Assembly: GCA_977006965.1 (NCBI GenBank)
Contig: OZ345374.1
Coordinates: forward strand, 930,001-994,000
Source: Phymatolithon calcareum
Lineage: Eukaryota; Rhodophyta; Florideophyceae; Hapalidiales
Direction: 5' to 3'
DNA: 64,000 nucleotides
The notes under the pieces are model-generated. The model was not told where the DNA came from, did no database searches, and saw only the letters and a program-made list of their open reading frames with translations. Of the stretch, positions 52,138 through 62,248 are shown in pieces (the stretch's first letter is position 1; each line of letters starts with the position of its first letter). Both the position numbers and the translations under genes were made by a program.

Positions 52138-54177
52138 GGTACTCGCGTCTTGCAGACTTGTCCAGTCAAGCCAAACGCGAACGGGACGCAGTACGTGCCG
52201 GTTGTGATGGGTAGTCAGGAAAGATGAGGTGATTTTGGGAGCACAGCTAGCTGTGCTGATAAATTTCGTTAACCTTTTTGGAAGCTTTCCCGCCAGAAGC
52301 GTGAGATCTCACAATGGGACAATGAGGTGGGAAGCACTGCTTCAAACGCTCCGATCTAGCCCCTTATGATGAGTGGGAGTAAACTTCAACCCACGGCCAT
52401 GTCAGTCTCAAATATATTATACAGTATACAGGTGACTGTTCAAAACTTGAGCTTAAGCCTCGTAAAGGAATTCCGTTGGGGGTGATAAATTACAGAATTG
52501 AGCATACATATGTACATACATACGTATGCTCAATTGAGAAATTGTTGTTCGAGGATTAATATTAATCATATGTCTCTAATCTTTTCAAAGCCCTCGTTAA
52601 TATAGGACTACGTTAGTTCCATGTATTTAAATATTTCAACTGAAAAATCCACCGTCGCCCGGATGTTGTGCCCTAAATGAGCTCTTTATCAAATAAGAGT
52701 ATTATTTCATACTTTTCGTTTAAGTATCAAATTCGGCCTCTCAAGAGGTATACCGTACAGTATACGGTAACGGGAGGAACAGTCCTTGCTATAAAAGCCT
52801 GATTTTCCGTCCCAAACACCGAGTTGCAACTCGTACGTGATTGATCGCGCAGGGCGCACCTTGCATGGTGAAACGAGCGCCCTTTACAACAAGAGTCAAC
52901 TGATGGTGAAGGACGATTTTGATCCAGTGGTAAGTTCGAACGCCCAGATTCTGGGGCCTTTTTCGCGCACTCTAATTCCCATCAACGTGATGATCTGATT
53001 AACTGTCTCGCGAAGATGATCGTCAATTTGGCAGGTCATGTGGATACACTACTTCCTCCATAACATAATCAAGGTGCTTTTCAATATTGGTTGTGGCTTC
53101 CTGCTTCTCAATGCTTCTGCGCACATTATCTTGTCCCTGAATCGATTTCCCTCGCGCCAGAGACTAAGTTTTGAAAATTTTCAACTTTTCTTTGCAATAT
53201 AGAAACTTGGACTAACTTTACTTCCGTGTACATGTCTGTGCGATTCATGTTTTGCGGCGCAGAGGAATTCAGCTCCACCCTTTGCTTCCACTTTCATGTT
53301 TTGGCCATTCATCTCGGAAAATCTCTTTGCCTACCCGGCTGTTGCACGGCCCTCGACACACGGTACGTGTTTATTTGCAGATTTCTGAGTGTTGTGTGGG
53401 TTTTGTGGAGCTTCTAACATCTTCATGTGATCTCCTTTTTCTGCTTTTACGTGCTTTGTGACGTACAGGTACTGACTTCAAATTGAAATACCTTCAGCCT
53501 CCTTCGTATCCATTTTAGAAACTCGTACAAAATCTCTAGCTCCCTTTATGTTTACCGTTGATCCACTCACTCTGATTTTTACAACGCTTAGCGCAAACGG
53601 TATTACTATTTTCTTTGAAGTTTATATCCGACTTCACAGACCCGCAAGTAAACGTCATTCTCTCCCAAGTACATCACAGTTTGAAAGTGAAGCACAGCCA
53701 TAAAATAAGCACCACGAAGAAGAAATCGTCGTGCCGCAGAGCTGTATGTGAAGCTCCGCCACGCATAGTTGCTAAACTATGGCTGCACAAATACCCCAAT
53801 GTGGTAGCTGAAGCTTGAAAGCTAGTCGTGTCCAGGTATTAAACCGCCGTAATCGGCCCAGTTCCCTCCGTTTGAGAAGCTGCTGCTGTATTATAGTCAT
53901 ATGCAGAAGTGCAGTTTGAGGGAAGCCGTGCAGTTTCTACACACGCTCCGGTTTGTTAAGTCGCCGTGGATCAAATTGCAAGCTCCTGTTCTTGGATACG
54001 TGTAGATGCTGCAATCGCGCGCAAGGGGCAGCTTGTGGAACGCCTCCAACCAATTACCGGTCCGCAACTTGTTAAGTCTTAATTGTCCAATCATCACATC
54101 TCCTATTTCTGCAACTCATAAACTGCACCGACGCCAAACGTGCAGTGCAGATTGACGCTAATTTTTCTCCCCTAGTG
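52138..54177. other. element 2 right non-coding end with subterminal motifs
   Basis: Two kb with only short frames. Hairpin at ~52495-52545 (GAGCATAC / GTATGCTC). Motif copies GCAGTTT, GCAACTTG and AAACTGC at ~53912, 53937, 54063 and 54120. Terminal repeat at 54162-54177. Confidence 0.6.
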
Positions 54178-56158
54178 TAACTTTCCCGTGGTTACGCACT
54201 CACAACCAACTGTAATGTGGACGAATACTGTAGCTATCAATTATCCAGTCATCCTACCTTCATAGATTGGTCGTATTTCATTGGATACCGCGGCTGTGTC
54301 CCGCTTAATTCCAAAGGCGATGGGGTGCACCCTAACCTTATTACCTTTGGAAGTCAACCATGGCTGTCCTCAATAACTCACTCGCCGACCCCTGCACTGT
54401 CACAGAAGTCGTCGCCACATGTCGGCAATCTTCTCGTGGGCCGAGAGAATCGTTCAAGGTGCCTCCTGCTGTTTCCATGGGTGCACCTGCGACCAGGTCA
54501 CGGAAGTCGATGAATACGGTCATCCCATTAACCTCTATAATCCTGCAAATATTTTTCATTTGGTAATTCCAAGCCCTGATGGGGGCTCTTTGCTCGTCGA
54601 ATTCGATGGCCAAGCTCTGTGTGTGCCCAAAGTCGTACCTCCGAGGGACGAAGAAACGCCATGGGTTAATTCGTGGAGAAGAGAGACAGACGATCTTTGT
54701 ACAGTTGTTTCGGAGCGACTGAATTCCCCTGTCTACATTCGGCGTTTGCTGTGGAAGAGTCCACGCTACCCCCCAGCTTTAGAAGTGATGGTAGTTGTCG
54801 ACGTCATGGACGAAGACTACTTGCCGTCGCGTATTGAGCCGGATGGAATGAAGTGGGTTTCACGTGAGGAGGCACTCACAGCGAAATGGTGTGAAGTGCA
54901 TCCTGAGTGCAAACTTATGGATATCCTAACCACATTTTTCCGTGAAAATCTCGGTGAGTCAAAGCCGTCGATCCGAGCTCGATGGCGCGAGCGAGACTGG
55001 TTTCGAGAGACTGTCATATGGTTCAAGGACGTATTGTCTAAGCATGGTTTGGAACCTCAGAGTGAGGTCATACAGATGCGGAACTCGTTCCATTCGACCT
55101 TGCTGAAGTGTAGAGTGACCCCGTCATATTCGGCGGAACCAGGGACACGAAGCCAAGATGTGTACTTGAAAGAGTCAATTTCGTTGATTCCTGAGGCCGC
55201 TGTAACATCGACCGTATCATTGCTGCTTCCGCATATCACTGCGAAGGTGTTGGCAACAACCAGTGTTTCTTTTGTGCAATTGAAAGCATTTGACAATTGC
55301 ACGGGGTATCCAGATTCGTTTTTGTTAATGGACGTTATGGGCAAAATGCAACTGGAATCTCTGGGGTACCTGGACCAGTTGAAACTTGCAGGCATCCCCG
55401 ACCGCAGCCTCACGTGGCTGCGCGACAATATTGAATCGATTCTCAATCACGATGTTTTACGGCGGTTTGACAAGAACATTCATATGTTGGAGTTGAGAAG
55501 CCGGGTTGGAGACATTAAGGAACTCTGCAACTTATTGTTGAGCTTTGAAATACCGCATACTCTGGTTCATGGAGATCTGGACTTGTATACCGGTAACGTG
55601 ATGTACGATGAAGATGCAGATCCTCCGAGCATGAAGTTTATCGACTGGGGGTGTTGCTGTATTGCATTTCCGTTTTACGACTACGCTCGGGCCTCTAGAG
55701 TGGGCTGGGACTCCGTCAAGGATCCTGCAGCTAGGGATTGCTATCTGAACCAGTGGCTGCGCTTCGCAACCCGTGAGGAAATCGTCTATGCAGCAGCCGC
55801 GTCAAATCCGCTAATGAAGTTAAATATCTTGTTCGGGCACTCCGAGGTCTGCGCCGCGACGGAAGCTGTTGAACAGTACGTGATTCTGGATTTATTTGAA
55901 TATTCTGGAGATCTTGGATTGGAAGCCATCGTATCCGATCTTAATGAAGCACTAAGTAGAGTTGCCCCTGCGTTGGAGGCTCGTAGGGGCACGGGAAAGG
56001 ACAAACCCAGGGCGTAGCGAATGGAGATGACGATTAATATTGGCTTATGTCGACGAGAGGCAGCACGAGAGTACGTGGGCGCCACATGGTTTTCGGTTCC
56101 ATCGATCGCCCTAATGCACAATGCGCAAGAGGCTGTAAAATTTGCGCTTAGTGAGCCG
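54178..56158 (+). repeat. segmental duplication, unit 2 right part
   Basis: Continues the alignment with unit 1 from 23544 to ~25515, starting at the TA target duplication and ending near GCGCTTAGTGAGC. Confidence 0.9.
54419..56017 (+). CDS. APH/choline-kinase-fold phosphotransferase with N-terminal Nudix-like region, copy 4
   Basis: 532 codons, differing from copy 2 at few residues (for example GGSLLVEFD, AARDCYLNQWLRFATREEIVY). Catalytic loop LVHGDLDLYTGNVM, metal site KFIDW and the N-terminal blocks are intact. A stretch (HPECK...KPSIRARW and the DNA GTGTTGGCAACAACCAGTGT) matches copy 3 rather than copy 2, consistent with conversion from its neighbour. No Cys/Lys-rich gene follows. The 5' end carries the same uncertainty as copy 2. 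Confidence 0.75.
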   Translation: MSAIFSWAERIVQGASCCFHGCTCDQVTEVDEYGHPINLYNPANIFHLVIPSPDGGSLLVEFDGQALCVPKVVPPRDEETPWVNSWRRETDDLCTVVSERLNSPVYIRRLLWKSPRYPPALEVMVVVDVMDEDYLPSRIEPDGMKWVSREEALTAKWCEVHPECKLMDILTTFFRENLGESKPSIRARWRERDWFRETVIWFKDVLSKHGLEPQSEVIQMRNSFHSTLLKCRVTPSYSAEPGTRSQDVYLKESISLIPEAAVTSTVSLLLPHITAKVLATTSVSFVQLKAFDNCTGYPDSFLLMDVMGKMQLESLGYLDQLKLAGIPDRSLTWLRDNIESILNHDVLRRFDKNIHMLELRSRVGDIKELCNLLLSFEIPHTLVHGDLDLYTGNVMYDEDADPPSMKFIDWGCCCIAFPFYDYARASRVGWDSVKDPAARDCYLNQWLRFATREEIVYAAAASNPLMKLNILFGHSEVCAATEAVEQYVILDLFEYSGDLGLEAIVSDLNEALSRVAPALEARRGTGKDKPRA

Positions 56159-57972
56159 ATGCGTTTCGTCTATATTGAATCCGGTATGTTCTTTGTCTCT
56201 GCGAGGCGAACGTCGATGCCCAGCGGATAAATTCTTCTCGATCTTGTCATGCGCGTGAAAAGAATGCATAAGCACGGTGAAGACGATTCTTCCCACCATG
56301 TGTTCGCATTCCTTTTGAATCCTGCGCCATGCCACGCCATTTATTGTTTTCCGACGTCTTTTCGAAAAAGCTGACTCACAGAATCATGCCCTGGCGATTT
56401 GCTTTGCGCGAGAATCCAGCGAAGACTCCCGAGGTCTCTTCATATGTTGATGTACTCATCGCCTGGTGCGGCACCATGCCTGTGCACGCGCTCTTGGAGC
56501 GCCCTTCCGTTAGACAGGACCCAGAAGAGCACCTCCGCTACAAAAGCAATGTATGATGTTTCCTCTGAAATTGTGGCGCAGTCTTTCTGCCAGGCTAATG
56601 AGCACCAGCGACCGACGTTGGAACCTTTGTTCGCGTGGCACAGTGCCGTTGTGGTGTCATACTGAATGTTGCGCATACTCTTGGTCGTCTTCCTGAAATT
56701 TGCGGCGTCCTACCGTTGTCCTTTGTCCCTAGACAAAATTGCAATTGAATGTTCAATAATGCAAACGGTGACCCTGTCCTGACAGGGCCAACGTTTCGTG
56801 ACTTGCTGCTGTGTCATTTGCTTTGTCAAGAAGAGGTGACGACGAACATGGAAGTGGCAACGCGTTCATGCCAAAAAATGCAAATTGCACAGCCGCGTGT
56901 GATCAGCTAAAGCAGCCGGGACCATTCCGCACGTGTATTTCCTGTTCTAGCATTGTGCAGCTGTGCTATCCTTGGAACCAACAGGTTCGTGTTCTGTTTT
57001 TCTACTAACCTGAAGTTATTGTTTCGTGCAGCATATCGGTCTACCTGCCCGCAAATGCCTGAACCAGAAAATGGTTCTGTGAAACTTTTGGTGTATGGGT
57101 CGTAATGCCGTCAGCGAGGAAGCATTGCGACCCATGCCCAGAAGTCGATTGATTTCCCAGAGAGTTCACAGAGGACACAAAGCCAAAACTCTCTTAATCT
57201 CGGCAAGTCGACAAGACTGGTTGTTCGTGGAAACCCTATCGGTGAATCAGTTCAATCATGCTAAGGTTGCAAAACATAGGGACAGCTCACCGCGCAATTT
57301 CCCAAGGTGAACTCAGGATGAGAACGTAATCGTAAGGGTTCATAATCGAATTGGTCGCACAACGTTTGACTGGAAAAGCACAATTTGCGTTCTCTCCCAC
57401 GAGGAAGCATTGTGTGGATGACTCCATTCTGAAAAATGCAGCTCCCCTGAATCCTGAGGGTTTTCGACGGCCAGATTTCTTTGCTCCACGTTCCTTTCCA
57501 GGTGAAGAATGTGGTCTTGTCCACCACCCAAGCAACATAATGAGTGCATGCAATGCTCTGCCCCATGCAACACTTCTGGAAATTTGGCATTTTGCGGTAA
57601 GTAGGATTATGTATTCGTTTCTGGCTCATCTCCAACGCCAAGCGTGGGGTTGATGTTAAGTATAGGACAGCTGGTCACAGTTTCCGCTCGAAAACTGTAG
57701 CCGAAGCTCGAGCTTCGGGCCCAAGAACCGAGGTACCTCGCTGGCACCTCCACACGTGTGCTAGATTCGAACCAAAAATCCGAAAATATCGAAACTATGA
57801 AATTATTTGGCCTCAATTGTACACAAATATTTCAAACCTGTACAGGTTTGAAATATTTTTCACGCATTCAGGCCTTTTTGGCTTCAGAACGGACGCAACA
57901 GGCGCTCCCCAAACCCAACTCTCCCAGACAGACGGAACAGGACGTTCATGACGGTCTGTTACCGAAGCACAC
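56159..57972. other. intergenic, no confident gene
   Basis: Overlapping frames under 130 codons on both strands. The best are 57261-57641 (-) and 57351-57653 (+), which overlap each other, so at most one is real; neither has a recognisable motif. 56440-56676 (-) and 56111-56335 (-) could be pieces of one decayed gene (WCSLAWQKDCATISEETSYI) of unknown type. This region contains the promoter of the corepressor gene. Confidence 0.45.
57825..57858. repeat. 34-bp perfect palindrome upstream of the corepressor gene
   Basis: AAATATTTCAAACCTGT and its exact complement meet between 57841 and 57842, 115 bp before the start codon. Could be a dyad regulatory site or a small repeat. Confidence 0.85.
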
Positions 57973-60900
57973 ATGACGGGCGGGTCACCTCCACCCCCCA
58001 ACTCGCGTCATCTTCCGTGGAACAGAGGCACATATCGGGGTCGAGGCGGGAGACCGTGGGGGCATCCACGACGCGGAGCTCGCTCGCCGCAAATCAATCA
58101 CCGTCGCTTTCGTTCGAACCACCGCAGCGGACCTCAACAACCACCAGCAGGCAGAGGAAACTTACCAGGCCGCTACAACCAGCCATGGCATTCCCGAACT
58201 GGCCCGCACTCTCCGCGAAGACAGAGTGATGGCAACTGGCAACGTAACCAGTACAAATTACCGTACAATGGTTCGCAGCCGCCACCACCACCACCTAACG
58301 GCCAACGACGGCTCTCTGGATCCCCACCCATGCGGAAGCAAGGGCATGGAAACCAGGGAAATTCATCTTATTCCGGACGAGACCGCCGTGATATGCCGCC
58401 GTCGTCCTCAGCGAAATGTCGCCCTTTCACTCCACCAAGGGGCTTTCCAGTACCGCATGATTCCTCTAGGGCCTGCCCACCGCAGATTTCTTCGCAATTG
58501 CATGGAAGGTCTCGGCTACAGGCACCAATCCCCACGAGGCCATGTGATAAGCCATATTTAGGGAGAAGCCAGCAGCCTGGTGGGAGGGGGCCGCGGACAC
58601 AGGGGCCAATGTCGCAGCGACCAGGTGGAAATTATTACTCGGGTGGGAATCAGCAACCTGGTGGGAGAATGTCTGGGCATCCATTCAACTCACCACGTTT
58701 GCTGCAGAAACATGAAAACTCTGGCAATATACCCAGTATTTTCAGTCGCATGGCGCCAGGTCTTGCCTCTCAGCCACCTGCGAGGCATTTACCGCGCACT
58801 ATGCATCGACCGTCTTCACCGCACAGGGCAATGTCGAGACCATCGCATCAGTCGAATCCACACGCTCGCGGTAGAACTGGAGGTGCTCATACCAAAACAG
58901 CGTCACCGAGGTTTTCGCATCCGAGCGGTCCGCCCAGACTTGGTCCTGGGACATCCGGGTCTGTGAGAGGCTTCCTGTCGAGTGGTGCAGCTAGAGATGT
59001 GTCTGAAAACGTGATTATGAAGAGAAGTTCAGTTTCGACTGGTGTGCCCAAAACTACTTCTGGAAAGGTGGCGTCATCAAATACTGCGTTAGCGAATGGC
59101 ACAAATGGCGGTGTTCCATCGAAAGAGACATTATCAAGCGATGCACTTCCTAATGGTAGCGCTTCAACGAAAGAGCAGCCATTAGGAGGTGCGGCCTCGA
59201 AAGCTTCAGTTGCGGCTGCAGTAGCAGACTCAGAACAACCAAAAGTTTCAGTTCTGAAAGATGCATGTGAAGCGACCACCGCGGAAGGGACATCACCAGA
59301 AAAGGCTCTTCCGAACGGTCTTTCCGGAGCTGCTGTAGATAAATCTATACCTAAGAAAACGGAACTTCCGAAAGAAACGTCGGGAGGTACTCGAGGTGAA
59401 CCTATGTCACCAGCAGTGAAATCTGCAGCAGCTCCAGATAAGACCAGGTCTCCGGCGGACACGCAGTCAACCGCGGAATTACCACGGAAAGAGAAATGCT
59501 CACCACATGCATCTTCTTCTCATTCTTCTCCATCTCGCTTACTTTCATCGCCAGAAACCGCAAAGTCACTACCCAAATCACCTCTTGCGACTTTGCCAAG
59601 TTCCGCGGGACTCAAGCCTGAGAAAACGCCATCGAATTCTTCGCCGTCGCCCAGATTACGTTCGTCTCCTCTTCCAAAGCCACCGTTGTCGAAGCCATAT
59701 GTGCCCCCTCTGATGGGGAACACTACACCTGCTGCTCAATCTCCTTCTCAGAACAAAGCATTGCCACAGCAAAAGGCAAGCTCTCCTGTTTCGAAATCGC
59801 CATTGTCCAGTCCTTCCCAATCGCCAACTCTTGCGTCTTCACCAGCCCCGGATCTAGTTGGGGCTATTGCCGAAATCGAAACGAGAATAACTGCCCTCCG
59901 AAAAAGTATTGCCAAGAAAAAAGCCAAGGTTTTGGGTGGTTCAAACGTGCCAATTTCTCCTTTGGACACTCTAGACAAAAAAGAGAATGGTGCGGCGAAC
60001 CCTGCATGTGTATCTGCTCCAGATGTTCTACCTGTTGACGAGCACAAGGCGGCCGTGGAAAAGATTGCCGAAGCTATTGCCCGCTCTGCGCAACATGCGA
60101 AAGAACCTGAACACACAGGCATTGATTACGTTTCGCCCATACACAATGACCTCGCTCGTATTCTGAACAGCAACCAGGCGAAAGCTAGAGCAGCCGCCGA
60201 TGTGTTTCGACCTCTTTGTCATGATCCTGAACAGGGCTTGAATTTTCCGACAACAGTTCAACTTCCAGCTCCCAGGTCGGTGGATGATAAAACAGTGGAC
60301 AAGGTTCGCGATACAATTCAGACTCGCAGGACCGAAGACGTTCAGAGAAAGAAATCACTGGCGAAGGAATATATTACAATGAAGGACACATGGCGAAGAA
60401 GACTGAAAGCGGTGCGAGACAAACGGTCCAGAGAAAAGCGCGAAGCAAGCAGAGATCGGGATCGCTATCTGTTGGTACACACCAGGGGAGCGTCTGCGTT
60501 GCTGACTTGCAAGACCAGCTCCGGTAGAACGAGCACAAAAGTTCTTCCTGGTGTCACACCGGGTGGAACTCTAAATAATATGGCGGAAATTGACTCCATG
60601 CTGGCGGATATCGAGCAAGCCGGAGGGACACCTGGGTCGCATCATATTTGGGGCAAGACGCTCGCAGATGTCCCTGAACAAGATCCGTATTATGTCCCCT
60701 TTGACTCTGGAAATCTGCTGATTGATGATCCTATTGCTGAATATCACGCAGCGCGTTGCGTGAACCCATGGACCCGTGAAGAGAAGCATATTTTTCTTGA
60801 CAAATATTTATTGTACCAGAAGAACTTCCAGAAAATTTCTACTTTTCTGGAGCACAAGAGCTCGAACGATTGTGTTCGTTTCTACTTCGACTACAAGTTG

Positions 60901-62208
60901 CATTACGACCTGAAGCAACTCCTCCGAGACTCGTCCTCCATGAAGAGAAAAGGCACTAGAAGCTTGCATCTAATGAACCTGGTGGGGTTACCGTTGACTC
61001 GGCGTGCAATGCATATGTACGGCATTGACTCCAATGGATCCGTCGGGTCGCCAGCACTTGATAACGAACCAGCGCAGCAGACTGGAGAGTCTTCCACAAA
61101 GCATGTGGTCTCCCCGGGAGGAAAACCAAATCTCCACTCTGTTGGTGGGAAGGAACTTTCTGGCATTGACGTGAATAGGCCTTCGACTCCTGAACTAGAG
61201 CTTAGTCCAGACCAACGAATTGCTTTCTGTGAAGCTCTCAAAAGACATGGAATGAACTGGAAGGCCATGTCAAGGACTTACGGTTTTTTTGGGAAAGATG
61301 TCACCAAGTTGGAGGACTACTTCCACCAAAACAAGAAGCAGTTCAACTTCATGGTACACGTTCAGAAATATGAGCAGAAGTCTGCCCGTGGCGTGGGTGA
61401 TATCCTAGACTCAGAGGGTCACCCTCCAGAGCTGACATCAAAATCTATGGGGGCGGCCGAGAAGCCTAAGCAGAATGTTAGAGACAGCGTTCCTGTATTG
61501 AAGGGTCCTGATTCATCTTCGATCAACGGTGGACTGGTAAGCTCTATCCGAAAGCCGTCAATGCTTGAGGCGTCTGAAATGTCACCACAAGCATCGGGGT
61601 TTGAGGCTTGCGAAAAGCCAAGGAAAGCGACGTGGACTGAGAAAGAAATGGAAGAGTTTGACCAGCACTTTCAGTCCTATGGGAAGGACTTTAAGAAGAT
61701 TGCCAGTTTGATGGACAAGAAAACGCCGGAGCAGGTGAAAGGATATTGGAAAATGAAAATCAGACAGGAACGTGAGAGCAGTGGAAAGTCGTCTCGGAAG
61801 CGACATCGTCATCGCACCAGCGCAGATGGATCTCCCAGGGATAGTTCAGCGGGACACGCCGGATCATTCGCGAGGAAGTCGGAACGCGAAAACAGGAAGC
61901 GCGCCGCCGGGGAAGCAATGCTACGTGACCAGCGAGGAGGGCATGATAAACGCGAGAGACTCAGCGACATGTCCAGTAAAGCGGGCCGTAACAGTGAAAA
62001 TGTGCCTGTCGAGGACCCGGGCGACGGTGGACAGGAGAGTTGGCACAGTGCGCAACGGAATGAAGGCGCAAGCCCGGAAAATCGAAAGCATGTGGCGGAG
62101 CCAGGTGTCGCTCCTTTGCGAGCAAAACCTGTGGCGGATGGGGGAAGTCATGTGGCCAGTCCGAGCTATAGAAGAGAGCGAGATGAGGAGGACCCCCCTC
62201 GAAGTTAG
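57973..62208 (+). CDS. NCoR/SMRT/Snt1-type SANT-domain corepressor
   Basis: 1411 codons, no intron. The ATG is the first after an in-frame TGA at 57949. Residues 1-340 are disordered, rich in Gly, Arg, Pro, Gln and His. 340-625 are Ser/Pro/Thr/Ala-rich. ~627-655 is a coiled coil (DLVGAIAEIETRITALRKSI). ~790-830 is a basic helix (EYITMKDTWRRRLKAVRDKR), followed at ~880-930 by a region placed like the deacetylase-activating domain. SANT1 ~931-985 (NPWTREEKHIFLDKYLLYQK), SANT2 ~1077-1125 (SPDQRIAFCEALKRHGMNWK), SANT3 ~1218-1265 (ATWTEKEMEEFDQHFQSYGK). The tail is Lys/Arg/Ser-rich. Coiled coil, basic region, DAD and SANT in this order is the NCoR/SMRT/Snt1 layout. Those proteins scaffold and activate class I histone deacetylases in nuclear repressor complexes; the role here is inferred. 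A third SANT is unusual. Confidence 0.85.
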   Translation: MTGGSPPPPNSRHLPWNRGTYRGRGGRPWGHPRRGARSPQINHRRFRSNHRSGPQQPPAGRGNLPGRYNQPWHSRTGPHSPRRQSDGNWQRNQYKLPYNGSQPPPPPPNGQRRLSGSPPMRKQGHGNQGNSSYSGRDRRDMPPSSSAKCRPFTPPRGFPVPHDSSRACPPQISSQLHGRSRLQAPIPTRPCDKPYLGRSQQPGGRGPRTQGPMSQRPGGNYYSGGNQQPGGRMSGHPFNSPRLLQKHENSGNIPSIFSRMAPGLASQPPARHLPRTMHRPSSPHRAMSRPSHQSNPHARGRTGGAHTKTASPRFSHPSGPPRLGPGTSGSVRGFLSSGAARDVSENVIMKRSSVSTGVPKTTSGKVASSNTALANGTNGGVPSKETLSSDALPNGSASTKEQPLGGAASKASVAAAVADSEQPKVSVLKDACEATTAEGTSPEKALPNGLSGAAVDKSIPKKTELPKETSGGTRGEPMSPAVKSAAAPDKTRSPADTQSTAELPRKEKCSPHASSSHSSPSRLLSSPETAKSLPKSPLATLPSSAGLKPEKTPSNSSPSPRLRSSPLPKPPLSKPYVPPLMGNTTPAAQSPSQNKALPQQKASSPVSKSPLSSPSQSPTLASSPAPDLVGAIAEIETRITALRKSIAKKKAKVLGGSNVPISPLDTLDKKENGAANPACVSAPDVLPVDEHKAAVEKIAEAIARSAQHAKEPEHTGIDYVSPIHNDLARILNSNQAKARAAADVFRPLCHDPEQGLNFPTTVQLPAPRSVDDKTVDKVRDTIQTRRTEDVQRKKSLAKEYITMKDTWRRRLKAVRDKRSREKREASRDRDRYLLVHTRGASALLTCKTSSGRTSTKVLPGVTPGGTLNNMAEIDSMLADIEQAGGTPGSHHIWGKTLADVPEQDPYYVPFDSGNLLIDDPIAEYHAARCVNPWTREEKHIFLDKYLLYQKNFQKISTFLEHKSSNDCVRFYFDYKLHYDLKQLLRDSSSMKRKGTRSLHLMNLVGLPLTRRAMHMYGIDSNGSVGSPALDNEPAQQTGESSTKHVVSPGGKPNLHSVGGKELSGIDVNRPSTPELELSPDQRIAFCEALKRHGMNWKAMSRTYGFFGKDVTKLEDYFHQNKKQFNFMVHVQKYEQKSARGVGDILDSEGHPPELTSKSMGAAEKPKQNVRDSVPVLKGPDSSSINGGLVSSIRKPSMLEASEMSPQASGFEACEKPRKATWTEKEMEEFDQHFQSYGKDFKKIASLMDKKTPEQVKGYWKMKIRQERESSGKSSRKRHRHRTSADGSPRDSSAGHAGSFARKSERENRKRAAGEAMLRDQRGGHDKRERLSDMSSKAGRNSENVPVEDPGDGGQESWHSAQRNEGASPENRKHVAEPGVAPLRAKPVADGGSHVASPSYRRERDEEDPPRS

Positions 62209-62242
62209 CCATCGCATGGGGCCTTATGCCGGCCACTGACGC

Positions 62243-62248
62243 AATAAA
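62243..62248 (+). terminator. candidate polyadenylation signal AATAAA
   Basis: AATAAA 35 bp after the stop codon of the corepressor gene. Confidence 0.5.

Larger units (their letters stand above)
41972..54177 (-). mobile_element. CACTA-type transposon, element 2 (12,206 bp, four genes, broken)
   Basis: Ends CACTGGGGGAGAAAAA (41972) and the complement of CACTAGGGGAGAAAAA (ending 54177), 16 bp with one mismatch. TA lies at 41970-41971 and 54178-54179, and the empty site in unit 1 has a single TA. Gene order, left to right: A(+), B(-), C(+), D(-), the mirror image of element 1 except that A is flipped. GCAGTTT/AAACTGC motifs occur at both ends and in the B/C promoter. A 1486-bp TA-flanked element is nested in B. 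Without it the element would be ~10.7 kb. Confidence 0.93.
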
